DNA of 64,000 nt from Luscinia megarhynchos (lineage: Eukaryota > Chordata > Aves > Passeriformes > Turdidae). The DNA lies in the NCBI GenBank assembly GCA_034336665.1, contig CM067592.1, positions 51,140,473 through 51,204,472 on the forward strand, written 5' to 3'. Below the pieces are notes generated by a model, which was given only the letters and a program-made list of their open reading frames with translations, made no database searches and had not been told where the DNA came from. Both the position numbers and the translations under genes were made by a program. The first letter of the stretch is position 1, and the number at the start of each line of letters is the position of its first letter. This document shows, in pieces, positions 33,701 through 47,432 of this stretch.

Positions 33701-36557
33701 AACAAACAAACAAAACCCCTGAGCTTGACCCAAACAAACACAAACCAACAAAAAGAATCCCAAAACCAGCACAAAAAAAAACCAAAAACCAAAACAAAAC
33801 AAACAAACAAACAAAAAAAAAAAACCAAAAAAAAAAAACCAAAACAAAAAACGTGGACAAAACAATAAGCACCTGAGGAAATATCTCTTTTGGAGTGAAT
33901 AGATGCTCTGGAAGTAGAAACTCTTGGAACAAGCACAGAGGGAGAAAGAAGGAGAGGTTGAGATAAAATGATGTAAGTTTGAAGAAGAATGACAAAGCAG
34001 AAGATAGAGGAGAAAAAAGAGAAAGGACTTTTAAACATTACAAAGAGAAAGCATTTTTCTGGGTATAAGGCATTGTAAGGTAAGGTAAAAGGTAAAAGAG
34101 AATTGATAGCTATGACTCCTTAATCAAAAGGATTTTATGCCCTTTACTTTTTTGGTTTCTCTTCATGTCATTTACTGTTCTAATACAGAGGTGCTAGATG
34201 TGGTGATAGGGTAACCCATGTACAGTTCTGAGTCTGTGCTCTATCACTGTACCTTTTGCCTGTATGTCTTGCAAACTTTGGCCAGGAATCAAATAGTCTT
34301 TTCAAAAATCAAACTTTTGAGGCCTTTTGAAAAGCCCACATGCAGCATATGAAGGAAGGCTAAATTAGCAATTCAGCTACAAGACATGGATCTGAGAAAC
34401 TTAACAGTGAGCACCCATGGGATATATTGTGCTGATAAAATTTCACTAAGCAGTCCTCCCCTTTCTCAAAGAAATCTTAGCTCTGCATCTTTTTGTCCTT
34501 TTATTTCACACCGTTTTCCTTATTTGCTCTTAGTAGTTGTATTTGAAACACCATGCAGTTTGTTCTGCTTTTTTTTCCTATGTCCACGTCGCTCTAAGTT
34601 TTATGTTGTCACTAAATTTCAAATAGTTCAGTCTTAGCTTTGCTGACAAAGTTGCTAGCCAAAACATTGCAAAAGACCTCCTCCTAGATTCAGTCTTGAG
34701 AAGCAGTGTTTGTAATTTTCCTCTCCCAAGAAGAGTAATCTCTCACCAAAACTGCTGATTCCCTTTTCCAGTTCACTAGCTCTTTATACAGTTAGGGAAA
34801 ATCTAAATATTTAATGGTTTATTTGATCTTTTCCAACCCAGAATTGACAAAGCCTAGACGGAAGACACTCTAAAGGATCAGGTTTTTCAACAAAGAACTA
34901 TACCAAAATAGATTTAGATGATTTGTGTAAGACTATGTTGGCCTGGATCCAAGAGCAATTTACCACCTTTCTTTAATTATTCTCTTTTAAAATTACAATT
35001 TCTAGGACACAAAAATTGTTCCTACTGTAAAGCAATCTGGCTAAAAATGTGAGCTGGTCTGGATCATCCTGCATCCATGTTCTGTGTAACATAATATAAA
35101 AGGATTCCTGAAATGAGATCTTATGTTGAGCCTGCTGCACTCCAGGGGCTGGTGTGATTGTTAGGCTTGGCTGGACTCTGCTGTCAAGTGTCACCTGGCA
35201 CAGCTTTTTCACACTTGCAGTCTGGTTAATATTCAGTGCAAACGTGTTCTGTCTGCTTTCATCAAGGCAATATGGATCTTATTATTGTGATCAAAATCAG
35301 AGGTTTTTTATCTAGTGTTGACGACAATTTATCTGGATGATGTTAAATGGGGAAATAGTGCCAAAATGGCACTTTATAAATGGAGAAAGAATTAATTATG
35401 TTGTATGATAACACAAGAGTAGAGAGGAACATCAGTACAGACAGTGTCAGTTGCCCATAAAAAAAAAGAGCAGAGGTGAATATTCAGGTGCTTCACACAC
35501 AGGGTGAGCTGTTGAAAATAGGAACACATCATATAACTATCAAAGTAAAGTCAGTTGTAAAAAGACCTGAATTCGTAATAATCATTCGCATTCAAAAATA
35601 AAATACAACACTTTAGCTGCGTTTCAAATTATATAACCAGTTGTACCTGATTATAACTGGTGACTAAATCAACAAGATTCACGACTTCCCTAAAATTTAA
35701 TATTTTTTTATCTCTAGATTAGATGGCTTATGTAAATAGCCAATCCAGTACTACAAGTTCCAATTACCAAGTAATTTTAGTGAAAAGATAACTAAAAGTT
35801 AGTTTGTATTGTTATAGAAGTATATATTCAGTACTGTTAGGTGCAAGTATTCACAATAGACTCCACTAGATAAGAGCAATTCATTTGAAGTTTCTGTAGC
35901 ATTTAGAAGTGAACAAACTAAAGAATTCAATTATTTGAATAGTATAAATTATTAAATTAATCAAAAACTCTACTCATTACTTAACTTGCTCATATGCAAC
36001 TTTATGAGAGTATCATCTTATATCTGGATAGATTATATTATATGATACCTCTGTGAAATAGTTGCAATGAGGAAAAAAAAAAAGACAAAAAAAATTAAAT
36101 CGTGCCTATTCTTAAACCTTTTAAAGATGAATTTCTGGCTCATGATATTGAAATGTCATTTGTGTGTCGATACGGCTCCTAAATTGAAGTAAACAGAGTA
36201 AAAGCTTCCAAAACAGGTGTTATCTTGTAATTAGTCAACAGACTATGAAAAGTAGACTCTGAGATTATCAAAATAACTGAGCAATGGATAAACAGTTGGA
36301 AGAAAACCAAGACCCAAATTCTTATTCCTTTATTATTCAAGTTTGATTAGCTGTCTTCTGTAGCTGTTCTCCAGAATACCTGAGTCCAGAAAAGGAATTC
36401 AAACAAATGTAAAAGAACGACAGTCAGGAGCTGACTCTATGGATATCCCCAGAGGTTGTATCTAATGGCAGCTATGCAGAAAAGCAAAACAGCAAGGATT
36501 AGCTGCCTGCTTTAATCAAACACCACTCAGATCTGAGTAGTGAGGCACAATATTGGA
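27771..36557. other. AT-rich non-coding stretch with A-rich simple repeats
   Basis: No gene is supported. A-rich low-complexity runs lie at 29236-29298, and a T-run is at 30661-30682. A long C/A-rich block (AAAC/AACC/CAAA units) lies at 33675-33855; the open frames over it on the minus strand are translated low complexity (Phe-, Trp- and Val-rich). Confidence 0.4.
33675..33855. repeat. A/C-rich low-complexity block (CAAA/AACC units)
   Basis: Almost entirely A and C on the plus strand, with irregular units such as 'accaaaccaaacc' and 'aaacaaacaaac', and A-runs towards the right. It resembles a degenerate microsatellite. The Phe-rich minus-strand frames at 33609-34038 are products of this composition and not genes. 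Confidence 0.8.
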
Positions 36558-36910
36558 GAGTAGAGTCATACAATACTTTAGATAGAAAAGACCCTACGAT
36601 TGTTGAATCTAACCATAAACTTAGCAGTGCCAAGCTAACCACTAAGCCACGTGGGCCATATTTATAGGTCTTAAATACTTCTGGGGACTCCTCTAGAGTC
36701 AGGCTGTTACAATATTTGGAAACCCTTATAGTGTTTTTCTAATATCCAGTCTTAAACTTTCCTGGTTCAACTTGAGGCTGTTTCCTCTTGTGCTACATCT
36801 TGTTAGCTGGGAGAAGAAAACAATCCCACCTCCAAATATCCCCCTTTCATGTAGTTTTAAAGGTCTTTTCTCAGTGGATGCTCCTGACTTGCTCTCTAGA
36901 CACCGAGATT
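36558..36910 (-). mobile_element. CR1-type LINE 3' fragment
   Basis: Read in reverse complement it shows the CR1 tail ('gagtcatacaatactttag' at the plus-strand start), the 'cagtgccaagctaacca' block, the 'cctaatatcc'-like segment near 36741, and 'gtttcctcttgtgctacatcttgttagctgggagaag' at about 36780-36816. The order fits the 3' UTR and 3' end of ORF2 of an avian CR1. It is diverged. It faces the plus-strand copy that begins about 100 bp further on. Confidence 0.78.
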
Positions 36911-37014
36911 GCGGAAGATGTATGAAGCATCTGTTTGGATGGGCTGGAGAAAAAGTATTCAACAACCACTACACTATGATATTTTTCACATATTGAGGGG
37001 AGTTATCAACACAG

Positions 37015-37665
37015 GCTGGTGGGTAAGAGGCTGGACATGACCCAGCCATGGGCACTCCCAATCCAGAAAGCCTATCCTGTCCTGGGCTGCATCCAGAGCA
37101 GCGTGGGCATCAGGGGAGGGAATGGATCCTGCTCCACCTGGAACCCTGCATCCAGCTCTGGGGTGCCAGTGCAGGAAGGACATTGTGGACTATTGGAGGG
37201 AGCTCAGAGGAGAGGACAAAAGTGATGGAAGTCTGGAGCACCTCTCCAGAAAGGCTGAGAGAGTTGGGGTTGTTCAACCTGGAGAAGAGAAGGCTCCGAA
37301 AGACCTTATTGTGATCTTTTCAGAATTTAAAGGGAGTTTAGAAGAAGAAGACTAGGACAAACTTGTTAACAGGGCCTGTTATGGTAGGAAAAGGGAAATT
37401 CATTTTACATGTAAAGAGGGCAGATTTACATTAGATATATGGAAGATCATTTTTTTGAGGATGAGGACATTTAAACCCTAAAAAAGTTGTCCAGAGGGAT
37501 CGTAGGTGCCCCATCCATGGAAATATTCAAGATCAGGGTGGATAGGACTCTGAGCAACCTGATCTAGTTAAAGATGCGTGTGATCACTACAGGGGAGTAG
37601 GACTAGATGATGTTTAAGGATCCCTTCCAAGTCACACTACTTGGATTCTATAGCATCTTCATCAG
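37015..37665 (+). mobile_element. CR1-type LINE 3' fragment
   Basis: Plus-strand CR1 with 'gaggctggacatgacccagccatgg', 'ctgggctgcatccagagcag', 'ttgttcaacctggagaagagaaggctc' and the 3' end 'ggatcccttccaag...ggattctatag'. It is homologous along most of its length to the plus-strand copy at 53860-54668. The open frames of 65-88 codons inside it are chance. Confidence 0.85.
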
Positions 37666-40600
37666 AATACGTTACAAATGAGTATGCATTTTCAAAGATA
37701 ACACAAAGCCAAGTTCTGTCATGATCCTCATCTGCTTAATTTAAATTCTAAAATATGTTATTTCTACAAAAGATTCATTCTTCTGCATAATTTGATAGAA
37801 TTCCTGGGGAAAAATACCCTGAACAAAAGGAAGAATGAAAGAGCTCCATTTTTTCTTTCCTGGGACCTGTCTTCCTTCTCATTTTATAAGATGGACAAAA
37901 AACATTCTCAATTTTTTCAAAACTGCCTTTAAAGATCACAGAAATTAAGAAAACTTCAGTGAGTCATAGACATTAAAATAACAGAAGCAATGAAAAAGAA
38001 AGTGAACTTCAGTATTCACAACCTAATTTACATTCCCTCTTCGTTCTGCCGACTCTTCTAGTTAACAGATGGTGCCAAGTCAAATATACCTTTTGATTAT
38101 AGGAAAAAAAATAGAAAAAAAAATAGGTGATTCAGGAAATATTTCTCTAAGCTTAAGATATTAGGACTGGTTCACTTATATTGCTAGCTTGTAACGTGAT
38201 ATAAGCAAACTAGAGGACACTGAGTGCCTAATTGTCTTACAGGATTCTAAAAATGCTTTCCATTAGCCCCAGTTCAGGAAACAGCTCTGTTCCTAAAATC
38301 TTGCTGAATCCTAAATATGAACATCAGTGTTTTTGACTTCATTGCTTAACTCCGACTTCTCCATAAAATTTAAATCAGGCAGGTACCAGTGACATTAAAT
38401 AATTCATCAGCATCAAACAGACATTTAGATGTCCACTTCCTTCACTTTCTGAGGTCTGCATCAGCAGAGATACCATGGATATAAGAGGTTGTCATCCATT
38501 TCAGTGCTCACCAGAGCACCCAGAGTAACAGCCTTCCACAACTCCTTTCACAAGCAAAGACCAACAAAAATCGTCATTAAAAGAAGGATAATCCTTATCG
38601 TCAAACCACCGACTAATTGACCTTTATGTTTGTTCTGATGATGCCCTGCATTTTTTTTGAGCCCAGATTGTTTTGCTGTTGATGGGAAGCAGAATGCCCA
38701 TTAGCTCTAACAGTACCAATTATTAACCCTTATGATACAGATTCTTCTGCGTGAATACCTTGTTTGCCACCCCTTCCATACTGAGACCTTTATTTTCCAC
38801 TGCAGATAAGCCTGGCATCTCTTTCAGAATAATAATTGCCATAGTTAGCATGTAAGCCTTACTTTTTAATTTTTTCTCTTCTTGTCTACGTTTTTAAATT
38901 TATAGAGCCCTGCAGACAATTTGTATAAGCTATTAAGAAGGCAGGCTGCTTTTTCTGGTCTATGACTGAGAAAAATTGCAGTGGATGTAAGTATAGATTT
39001 CATCTATGAAGGCAAGTTATGGATAGTTTTCAGGTTTTGATTATGTGACAAGTCCCTGTCTATGACTAAGAGTTCATCAGAGAAAGGGAGTACTTCATTC
39101 CATATGTAAGCTAAAAACCTGATCTCTTCTCAGGAATAAAGTAAGATACCCAAAACTGTACACTGACCATTACCAGACTTCCTTTCTGGTACTTTCTTTA
39201 AAAACACATTCATTTCAAAGAGGGATTATTATAGCGAGTTTATGACGATTCTCTCTTGTGCAGGAGCCAAAAGAAATATAATGAAGGAACTAATTGCTTC
39301 ATAATCAGCTACTACTAAGAAATAAAATTACCCTCCATATGTATTCCTGTTCTCAAGTACTTTTGGCATGCATGAAGCATGATATTTCTTGAATCTCTGT
39401 TCACTTGTACTCCATGTTATCAGAAGGCTGCAAATGAAGTGTCTGTTTTCTGCCATTTGCCATAGGGTTGGTTTTGTTTGGTTCTTTTTTGGTTTTTTTT
39501 ATTTATAACTCAGGTCACTCTGGTAATTAGATAGTTTTATTTTGATACTCAAGAACAACATTGCCCAGGCTGTTTCTCTCTCTTGAAAGTGTTATTTTGG
39601 TTTACTATAAATATGCCTTCAGAATAGATTTTACCATATCACTATTTATGTATTATAGATGACCCTGGAATGATCCATGTTGCTGTGGTCGTTTCATGCT
39701 TTGATTGAGTTTGGGGAAAGAAGTAAAATTCTCTGATTTCTTAAAAAGTTAACTATTCTTTTTTTTCCAATTGCTTCAGAAAGTTTCTGTGGTGAAAAAA
39801 AAAAAATCAAATTTGCCACCTCAGGAGGTAAAAAAATTCATCCTCTTCAGGTTTTGAATATCATAAGGAGTTTGTGGGTTGTTTATTTTTTTACATAGGA
39901 TATCCCCGTAGGTCACTGGTAGTAAGATTTCTGGATTTATATCAAAAGTCAACATTCATATTATGAAATTATTGGACTCAAGTTTTTTTGTCATTCTTCC
40001 AGGATGTGATTTTAAATCCTGTGGAACAGTTTTTTCCTTGCATTGTTGTTTGGCTGTTTTGATTTTTTTAAAAAACACATATGCACAGGGTGTTACTTAT
40101 TGCTCTACAATTAAGGCATGGACACATGGAATGAGTATCTTATGCTCTGTGTATTACTTGTAAAATCCTAGATAAAAGTATACTGCTTTGTTCTGGTACA
40201 ATGTATTGCATATAACACTCTTGGATCTCTTGTTACCATAACAACAAATTGAAAAGCAAGACTAAGTTAATGTCATAATACAGTCTTTGACTGTTTATTC
40301 CTTCATCTAAAGATTTTCTTCTTCACTCTGAAGAGGCTTACATTATATTTCATTTGTAGAAATATTATTATAGTAATTATGCAGAGTTTAATATGAGAGA
40401 GGGGGGGAGCAGGCAGACAGGATTCCGAATTTTAAATGAAAACAGATGATTTCTCCCTATGGAGAAATTTGTCCCACAGACAAAAACAAGCCAGCAGTCT
40501 CATCTCTCGCTCTTGTACAACAGCTCTTCCTTCAATCACTTGTTTGCTGTGCATCTGTTATCATGGTTGTGCACTAGCCTAAGGATCAGCATCTTTACTT

Positions 40601-43600
40601 TTCCTTCTAGTCCATAAGAGTACAGAGAGATGGCAAATGCCATGATTATTCTCCCAACACACAGAACCAGTAAAAAGACTACAGTGGAAATATTTGCCAG
40701 TCAAAACAGGAATTGGTAGAAAATTGTTACTTCTTAAACTGATTTTCCAATGGACCTCAAAATGGTCTAGTACTAGTGAATTTATAAGTCTCACAGAAGT
40801 TTCTTTCACTTGAATAAGAATGTTTAAAAGAATGGTTGAGGAACATATATAACAACCTATAAAATAGTTGAAGCACATATTTGAAATATCCCACAAACCG
40901 CTTGATGTCTGCAAAGAAATATGGTGCCCATGTCTTTGCATTATACCTCATGCAAAGTAATCTTTATATTCCTTCTGTGCTCTGAGGGGTGAAGGTAACC
41001 ATGGAGCCAATGCACTGCCACCTTCTCTGCTCCTTCCATGCTGAGCAAACAGCAGCACTGACCTCGCTAATCACTGATCAGGGTCACACCAGAGCATTAT
41101 AATATCTCCATATTCTAGATTCCTGCCATTGTACTTAATTCTGTTTATATTCCACCATTTTTTCCCTCCTGTCTGCAGTACAGACTGCTGAGAGCATGCT
41201 AAGTCATTAAGGAGTTACAAAGGGTAACATTATAATGAAATCTTAAATAATCTTAAGCCAATTTGCAGAACTCAGGAAGCTCAAATTGAGCAAAATAGAA
41301 GATGATGAGAACTGAAGTTTAATTTGTAGACATTAAACTACACTTTTAGATCTACAGTAATATTTAATGTAGAAAAAAAAAAGTACTAGTTTCACTTTCT
41401 AGTAAATAGTAAGTGTTGTTCAGCTGTATAATAATTATTTTTAGGCAATAAATCAAAAAGTAGTAAAAAGAAAAATGCCCAGCAACTTTGATCCTGTTTT
41501 CCTTAAACACAGTGTTTTATCTCTCAGTGCATTATTTCTTTCTCTTTCCTGTCTTCTTTTCACATCTTTTTGCCCTGAGCACTCTTAACTTCTCTGTGTT
41601 GTCATTTGGGTTCTGGTTTTGTTCATTGAATTGCAGATTATCTGAGGGCGTTAAAGTGTTATGATTCATTTATTAGAGAGAAATACAATTCGAGCCACTT
41701 TGCAATAATTTGTTTTGCTGTAGTATAATTGCCATGTCATGAAATTTTTTTGCAAAGGCATCAATGCATTCTGTAATCTGTGCAGTTACCATATATTATC
41801 TCACACAATATAATTTATAAAATGTTGAAGTAATCATTACAAATTAATTCTGTGTTAACTGAGAAGACTGCCGTGCACAGTGCTTCAGAAAAAAAAACAG
41901 GGCAGGCAGACTGATGTTCCCAGAATCAGGCTCACCGTTGTCACCCTCCTGTCTCCTTGTGCAATAACTGCAGTGCCTCAGGGTGGCACAGAGCAGGCAC
42001 TACATGTTGGACCATGTTGTTTCTGTAAGAGTGAAGGTCCATTTCCTGGCTCTTTTCCAGGAGTTATGTGCCTTTCTTGGAGTATCTTTGATCACAATGT
42101 TTTTATCCCCATAATAAAAGGGAGCATATAGGGGCCTACATGGAGGTTCTTACCCTAGTTAATAGTTTATTTAAATATTTTTAAAAATTGCACCATGAAC
42201 TTTTGTAGGTTTTGGTTCTTATTTATTTAATTTTCTAAATAATAATAATTATTATTAATTAAAACAATCATTATTATTATTTACAATAATCACTGACACT
42301 ATTGTTATTATTTATTTATTTAATTTTTATTATGCTGCTTTTGCTTCTGCTATATGACAGCAACTCAAGTACATCAGAAGGCATGTGGAACCACCACTAC
42401 AGGAAGTGTAGAGGGATTTTATGTGGAACTAACAGTGAGCAAGCTGAAGAAAGGACCATTAGCTTTACCACTGGATAAGCTATCCAGAGGTCCTTTAAAA
42501 ACTGGACTTTTGCATCTTCCCTCTCCAAATTCTGTAGACAAATATAAAAAGATAGCTCAAAAGGAAAACATGAGACTGCCGTTAGAAGAAATAAGATAAT
42601 GTAGGACACAATGAAAGAGTCAGAGTGGCAGAAGGACACAATAAATGAAAATAGATTATTAAAGCACACTGGTAACTTCAAAGTGCCCACAGATCCAAAT
42701 ACGGTTAAAAACACAAAAGCAAAAATGTTTGCAAAAGAAAACAGCACAATTATTTCAAGCATCAATTGCTTCAAGTATGATTCTTAGATGTCTTTTGTTG
42801 TGCAAATGAGATACTCAGGAGGGGATTGTTTTGAGCACCGTTTCAGAGGGGGTTTGTACTCTGATTTTATATTTTTGCATTTGCCACAGATTTGGTGCTT
42901 GTGGAGAAGCATACAGAGCTGTTCAGTGTGTGGGCTGAGAGTGAGTCTTTGTGTTCACCACCAGGGCTACCCAGCATCCCCATTCCCTTCCTTGTCACAC
43001 CTTTGGCAGCCAGAGCACAACTGAACTACCACAAATACAGCAGTGTTACAGGATGAACCTAGAGTTCCCATTGCTGCTTGTCAGAAGCTGCTGTTTCATC
43101 ACTGCTCTGTGATTAATGAGCAATTTATTTATTGATCAGAAAGATCCTGGACTTCTTTTCTTTTTGCAAAATGGTTTCTGGGAGAGGAATGGCGGGGGGG
43201 AATGTTATATGTTAAAAATCTCACTTAGCACTGAACTCTGCAAATGCTTTTGTCAGAAATGAGGAGATTTCAAAATGTCAAAGCATTTTACTCAGAAAAC
43301 ATGCAAGTAAAGTGTTTTGACATTTGCAAAATTAAATGCTTCATTAAACAAATGATGGAATGAAACATTTTGAGAAGCAAACCCTTCTGTATTTAGAACC
43401 CCTCCTTTTAAAAGCTGTCTTTATTAGAACAATAACGTCAGAAGAAGATTAAATAATTCAGAACTGAAACAAAATGCTTTTTAGTTTGACATAAGCTGCT
43501 ACTTTAATGTTTTTGATCTATTTGATTGAAAACCTCACAAAATTTCCCCAGCACCCTTTTAGTTTCCCAGGTTTCTGCTTGTTTTCCCAGACAACCACTG

Positions 43601-46600
43601 ATGTGAAATGCATTATAGATTGAGTTTTAAGCTTTCACTTTTCTGCTGGTCGTTTTTTTTTCCCTCTTTTTTAGCCCTCTGTGTTCCCCAGAATAAGTAT
43701 TTCTCATTTAAAAACTCATTTGAAACTTCTTCTCTTTAGCTTAGTACTCTCTAGTCACTGCACTTGCCCATTTGCTCACAGTCTTGGCAGAGAGATGAGG
43801 TTTTGGTTGTGACCTGCAGTGCACACTAGAACAGCAGTTGCACAAGCAGAAAGAGCTTTCAGACTTTGACAGTATCTGCAGTTCTAGTAGGCTACAGGAG
43901 GCATCTTGTTTTTGTTGTTTTTTTTTTTTTAAATCAAATCTATAAAATCTAAGTACTAGGGAAAAAATAAGACAGCTCATTGCTGGTATTTCTTCATCTT
44001 TCATTAGTCAACATGTCCAACTGCAGACTAGTCATATTTCAAGATTCTGATCCATGAACACAGAGCCCATGCTTCCCAGTTTTTCAGATGATGTGAAGCA
44101 ATTTTCTTTCTGCCTGAGAAAAGACTCATTAAGAATTCTTTATTTTTTTCTACCCTAATGAAGGGTCAGCTGGAATATAAACCACTTTTAATGACTTTTT
44201 TAATTGCTGGCAGTATACTTTCTGTAGTTAAAACACATGTTGGGCTCTATTTAGTCCCCTTAGTTGTTGAAGAAGCAAAATTCAACCCCAAGAGCTACAT
44301 TCCATGATTCAGAGGGAAGCACTGTGGCAGAGCACCATGACCATTTTCATTGAGACTTTCTGTACATATAAACAAGATGACCCTACCTTCCACACTTGTC
44401 AGACAAACACTAGCTGTCACCAGCCACAAACTCACTGTGGAAGGCTCACATGAACAAAGAAACAGACACAAGACACTGAACTTTAAAAAGAAAAAAATAG
44501 ATAACATTACAATGAAAAGTAATTGTTTTTGAAAAAGCTTGAACCAAAATATTTTTATTAAGAAATTTTTTACCGAATGATATAGCTTCTATCTACTATG
44601 TTCTTTAGGAAACCAATGATGTAACTTCATTTTGTTCTTCTGAAGATGCTGAAAAGCCATTTATATGAAAAGATTTTGAAAAACAGATAAAATTATGTGG
44701 TCCCCAGGAAGTTAAGGGCAGGGGCTTTTTAATTCATATTTATTTTCAAATCATTTTGGACAAGGACAGTTAACTTGAACACTAGTCATAATTTTAATGT
44801 ATTGGTGACTCACTGTGTCGTGGTGCTTGAAGCTGAAGTATTATTCTCAAATTCTCTTTAAATTCTAAATGTGGGAGGTTGAATTGCAGCTGCTTTTCTG
44901 ATTAGGTAAAGTGTTTCTTTCAAATTCTATGAATTTTTGGAGGGCTTAAGGAGCAGCTTTTGGACATGGCTTCCAGAATGTCCCAAGCAAGTTATTTTTC
45001 TATCTCTGCACACAAAATTTCGCACCAATTTAGGAATATATAATGGTTGTCTTTCACCTCCCTCCAATCCAAAGCTGGAGGTCTGCCCTAGTGTATGAAG
45101 TAAAAGGTGAAGCCATCAGTACTGAGCCTCAGCTAGCAAATTTAACCTGAGCTAACAGATACACCACACATGCCTGACCACTCACTATAATGCAGTCTGG
45201 GGGGTAATTAAACTAAGTTCAGAAATGCTGAGTGAGGCAAGAGCACATGCAAGTGTTGGATTGCAGAATCACTGTGTGTGCTGCTCTGGAGGTGACAGGT
45301 GGCCGTACGCACAGCCTTGGCACTGTGGCGTATTGTGTGGCTGCTGCAGGAGGATGGCTGGACAAAGTGACCTGGCACACTGGGAGGTGGAACTGGCTTG
45401 CACTGCCCTTCTTCCACCCCTTGGCCGTGCAGGCCTGGATGTGGATGTGCTCTCCCTAGGAGCTACCACTCCAGGCAGAGCAGCTGCAAGCTCTGGAGCA
45501 GGAACCTGGGCGAGGCGGAAAGGGCAGATGTCAGCTGAAGCAAACGCTGCTGCGAGATTGTGCCACAAGACTGCCAGACCACTGCCACTGAAACCTGTCA
45601 CAAGGAATGGATTTTTCTGGGGGAGAATCAATCATTGGCAAAGGACATGAATCTGTTAGAGGTGATGATATTAACGGAATGGAAATTTGTATGATAGCCC
45701 AGATCTCTGGCTATCAAGAACAGAAAGACAGCTAAAGAACTGAAGCAGCTCCACACTTTTTCCAGGTAATTATTCATTGACAGCAAACACATTTTCTTTC
45801 TACCAACAATTAATACCAGATTGCAATGATTTTACAGGTTGCATAATCCTAATTCAGATGTGATAGTTCAACAATATTTATTTGTTTATTTATTGAGTGA
45901 CTCCACATTTAAATAAGGAAAATATTTTGGACTCCTGCTTTCTGTGCTGAATGACAACATTTTAGCTATTTCTTTGCAACTGATATTTTTCTAAATATTA
46001 AATTTAAAATCACCCATTACAGACTTACTGCCAGACAATTCTGCAAAAAGTGAACAAAAAAATGGTTTTGCACCAGACTCTCAATCAATATAATAATAAA
46101 TTATTTACTTTTCTCATACATACATTATAGGCTGTGCCCAACCTCAATTTTCCTGTATTGATGCCTTTTAGATGATGAAGGCTATTTTTAATATGAATTG
46201 AAATTTAATTTCAGCAGTCATTGGTGCTCCCCAGGAGTAATTCTCCCCATACAAGAGGAGTATATCTTCATTTTTAGCAGGTATTTTCCCTGTATTTTTA
46301 TTTGTTTCTCTAAAGGATCTGAATGATGAGTAAAATAAAAGAGAATAAATCAATAGTCCAGTATGTCAATATCATGGATACTGACACGAATTTCAGAAGC
46401 AGAAAAGTCACTTTCAAAAATACAGTTAAAAGACTACTTCCAAACATGTAAATCAAATCAATTACAGAGAACCTGTAAAATACCTAAGAGGTCAATATTT
46501 TTAGGTGACTTAAGCACTTAAAAGCCTACATGTCATTGAAAGTCAATGGTTTCTAAACAGCTAAATCATTTCTATCTTTGAAATTTGGGCTGAAAAATCA

Positions 46601-46723
46601 CACAGAAAATTCAAATAATTTTACCCATTGCCTCTGCAGCATCTCCAGGACAACAACGCTTTTGGAGAGTAGGATCCCCCATAACTACAGGCTTTAAGAG
46701 TTTTGTGGATTTGTTTGAGGGCT
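37666..46723. other. AT-rich non-coding stretch
   Basis: No gene is supported. An AT-rich block with TAA/TTA repeats is at 42236-42335. T- and TTTG-rich runs are at about 39470-39502. The GC-richer segment at 45225-45650 is listed separately. A small hairpin with 8-bp arms is near 40450-40470. Confidence 0.4.
45225..45650. other. GC-richer island with overlapping open frames
   Basis: A segment of about 430 bp is clearly more GC-rich than its surroundings and holds frames of 141 codons (plus, 45225-45650), 75 codons (plus) and 120 codons (minus, 45269-45631). No domain is recognisable in any of them, and frames in both directions over one GC-rich segment are expected by chance. It could be an old repeat fragment, part of a non-coding RNA, or a retrocopy remnant. 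Confidence 0.3.
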
Positions 46724-46824
46724 CTTTTTTTTTGTTGTTGTTGTTTTTGTTTTTTTTTGTTTTGTTTTGTTTTGTTTTGTTTTGTTTTGTTTTGTTTTGT
46801 TTTGTTTTGTTTTGTTTTGTTTTG
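46724..46824. repeat. TTTTG pentanucleotide microsatellite
   Basis: After a short T-run and TTG units, (TTTTG) repeats without interruption for about 14 units from about 46753 to 46824. Such repeats often derive from the A-rich end of a retrotransposon on the other strand, but no element is visible next to it. Confidence 0.95.
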
Positions 46825-47151
46825 GGTGATTTTTTTGGTTAATTGGTCACCATTTTGTGAAATGTTTGAGATCCGTGTCTGAATTCAGAACAATTCAAAA
46901 AGCATTAATACTGCCTTCTCCATCCTGTCCTCTACTTGCACAATCACTGCAGAAGACAGGGCCATCGGAGAGAATCTAAATGTTTATCTTTACTTCTATG
47001 TGTCACCTGTGTCTGCAGTTAGAAAATGGAAGTATTCCATAACAAAAGTTTTTCAGAACCCTCTATAATTCTGCATCTGGCCTTCACTGACAAAATACCA
47101 TAAGGGGAAAGAAGAATGAGAGAAAACACTTCATGGATTCAATGTATTTAG

Positions 47152-47187
47152 AGTTTTACCAGTTTTACCAGTTTTACCAGTTTTACC
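47152..47187. repeat. Four perfect 9-bp tandem units (agttttacc)
   Basis: Four exact copies of agttttacc. Because the unit is 9 bp it stays in frame and produces a repeated Phe-Tyr-Gln in the short open frame here, which then runs into the purine-rich repeat and is not a credible gene. Confidence 0.95.
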
Positions 47188-47267
47188 AATCAAAAGTAGT
47201 AGTTGCATGCTTCAATTACTCCTGTGGGCTAGAATGCCTCACAGTTGTAAAAATGATTATAACAACA

Positions 47268-47274
47268 ATGAAGA

Positions 47275-47308
<34 letters not shown>

Positions 47309-47432
47309 CAAGAACAAGAACAAGAACAAGAAGAACAAGAAGAACAAGAAGAACAAGAACAAGAACAAGAAGAACAAGAACAAGAACAAGAACAAGAACA
47401 AGAAGAGCAAAAATAGTAATAATAATAACAAC
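47268..47432. repeat. Purine-rich GAA/ACAAGA microsatellite, then TAA units
   Basis: Units of gaa, gag and acaaga repeat for about 145 bp (47268-47412), giving an almost pure purine strand with scattered C, followed by AAT/TAA units to 47432. The Glu/Gln-, Lys/Asn- and Leu/Phe-rich frames over it are translated repeat in the three reading senses. Confidence 0.95.

Noticed and set aside
33609..34038. Minus-strand frames of 78-128 codons with Phe/Trp/Val-rich, membrane-like products
   Set aside because: They are translations of an A/C-rich low-complexity block; three overlapping frames give the same kind of product.
36598..36652. Possible tRNA-like segment
   Set aside because: It matches the CR1 tail region and does not fold with tRNA arms.
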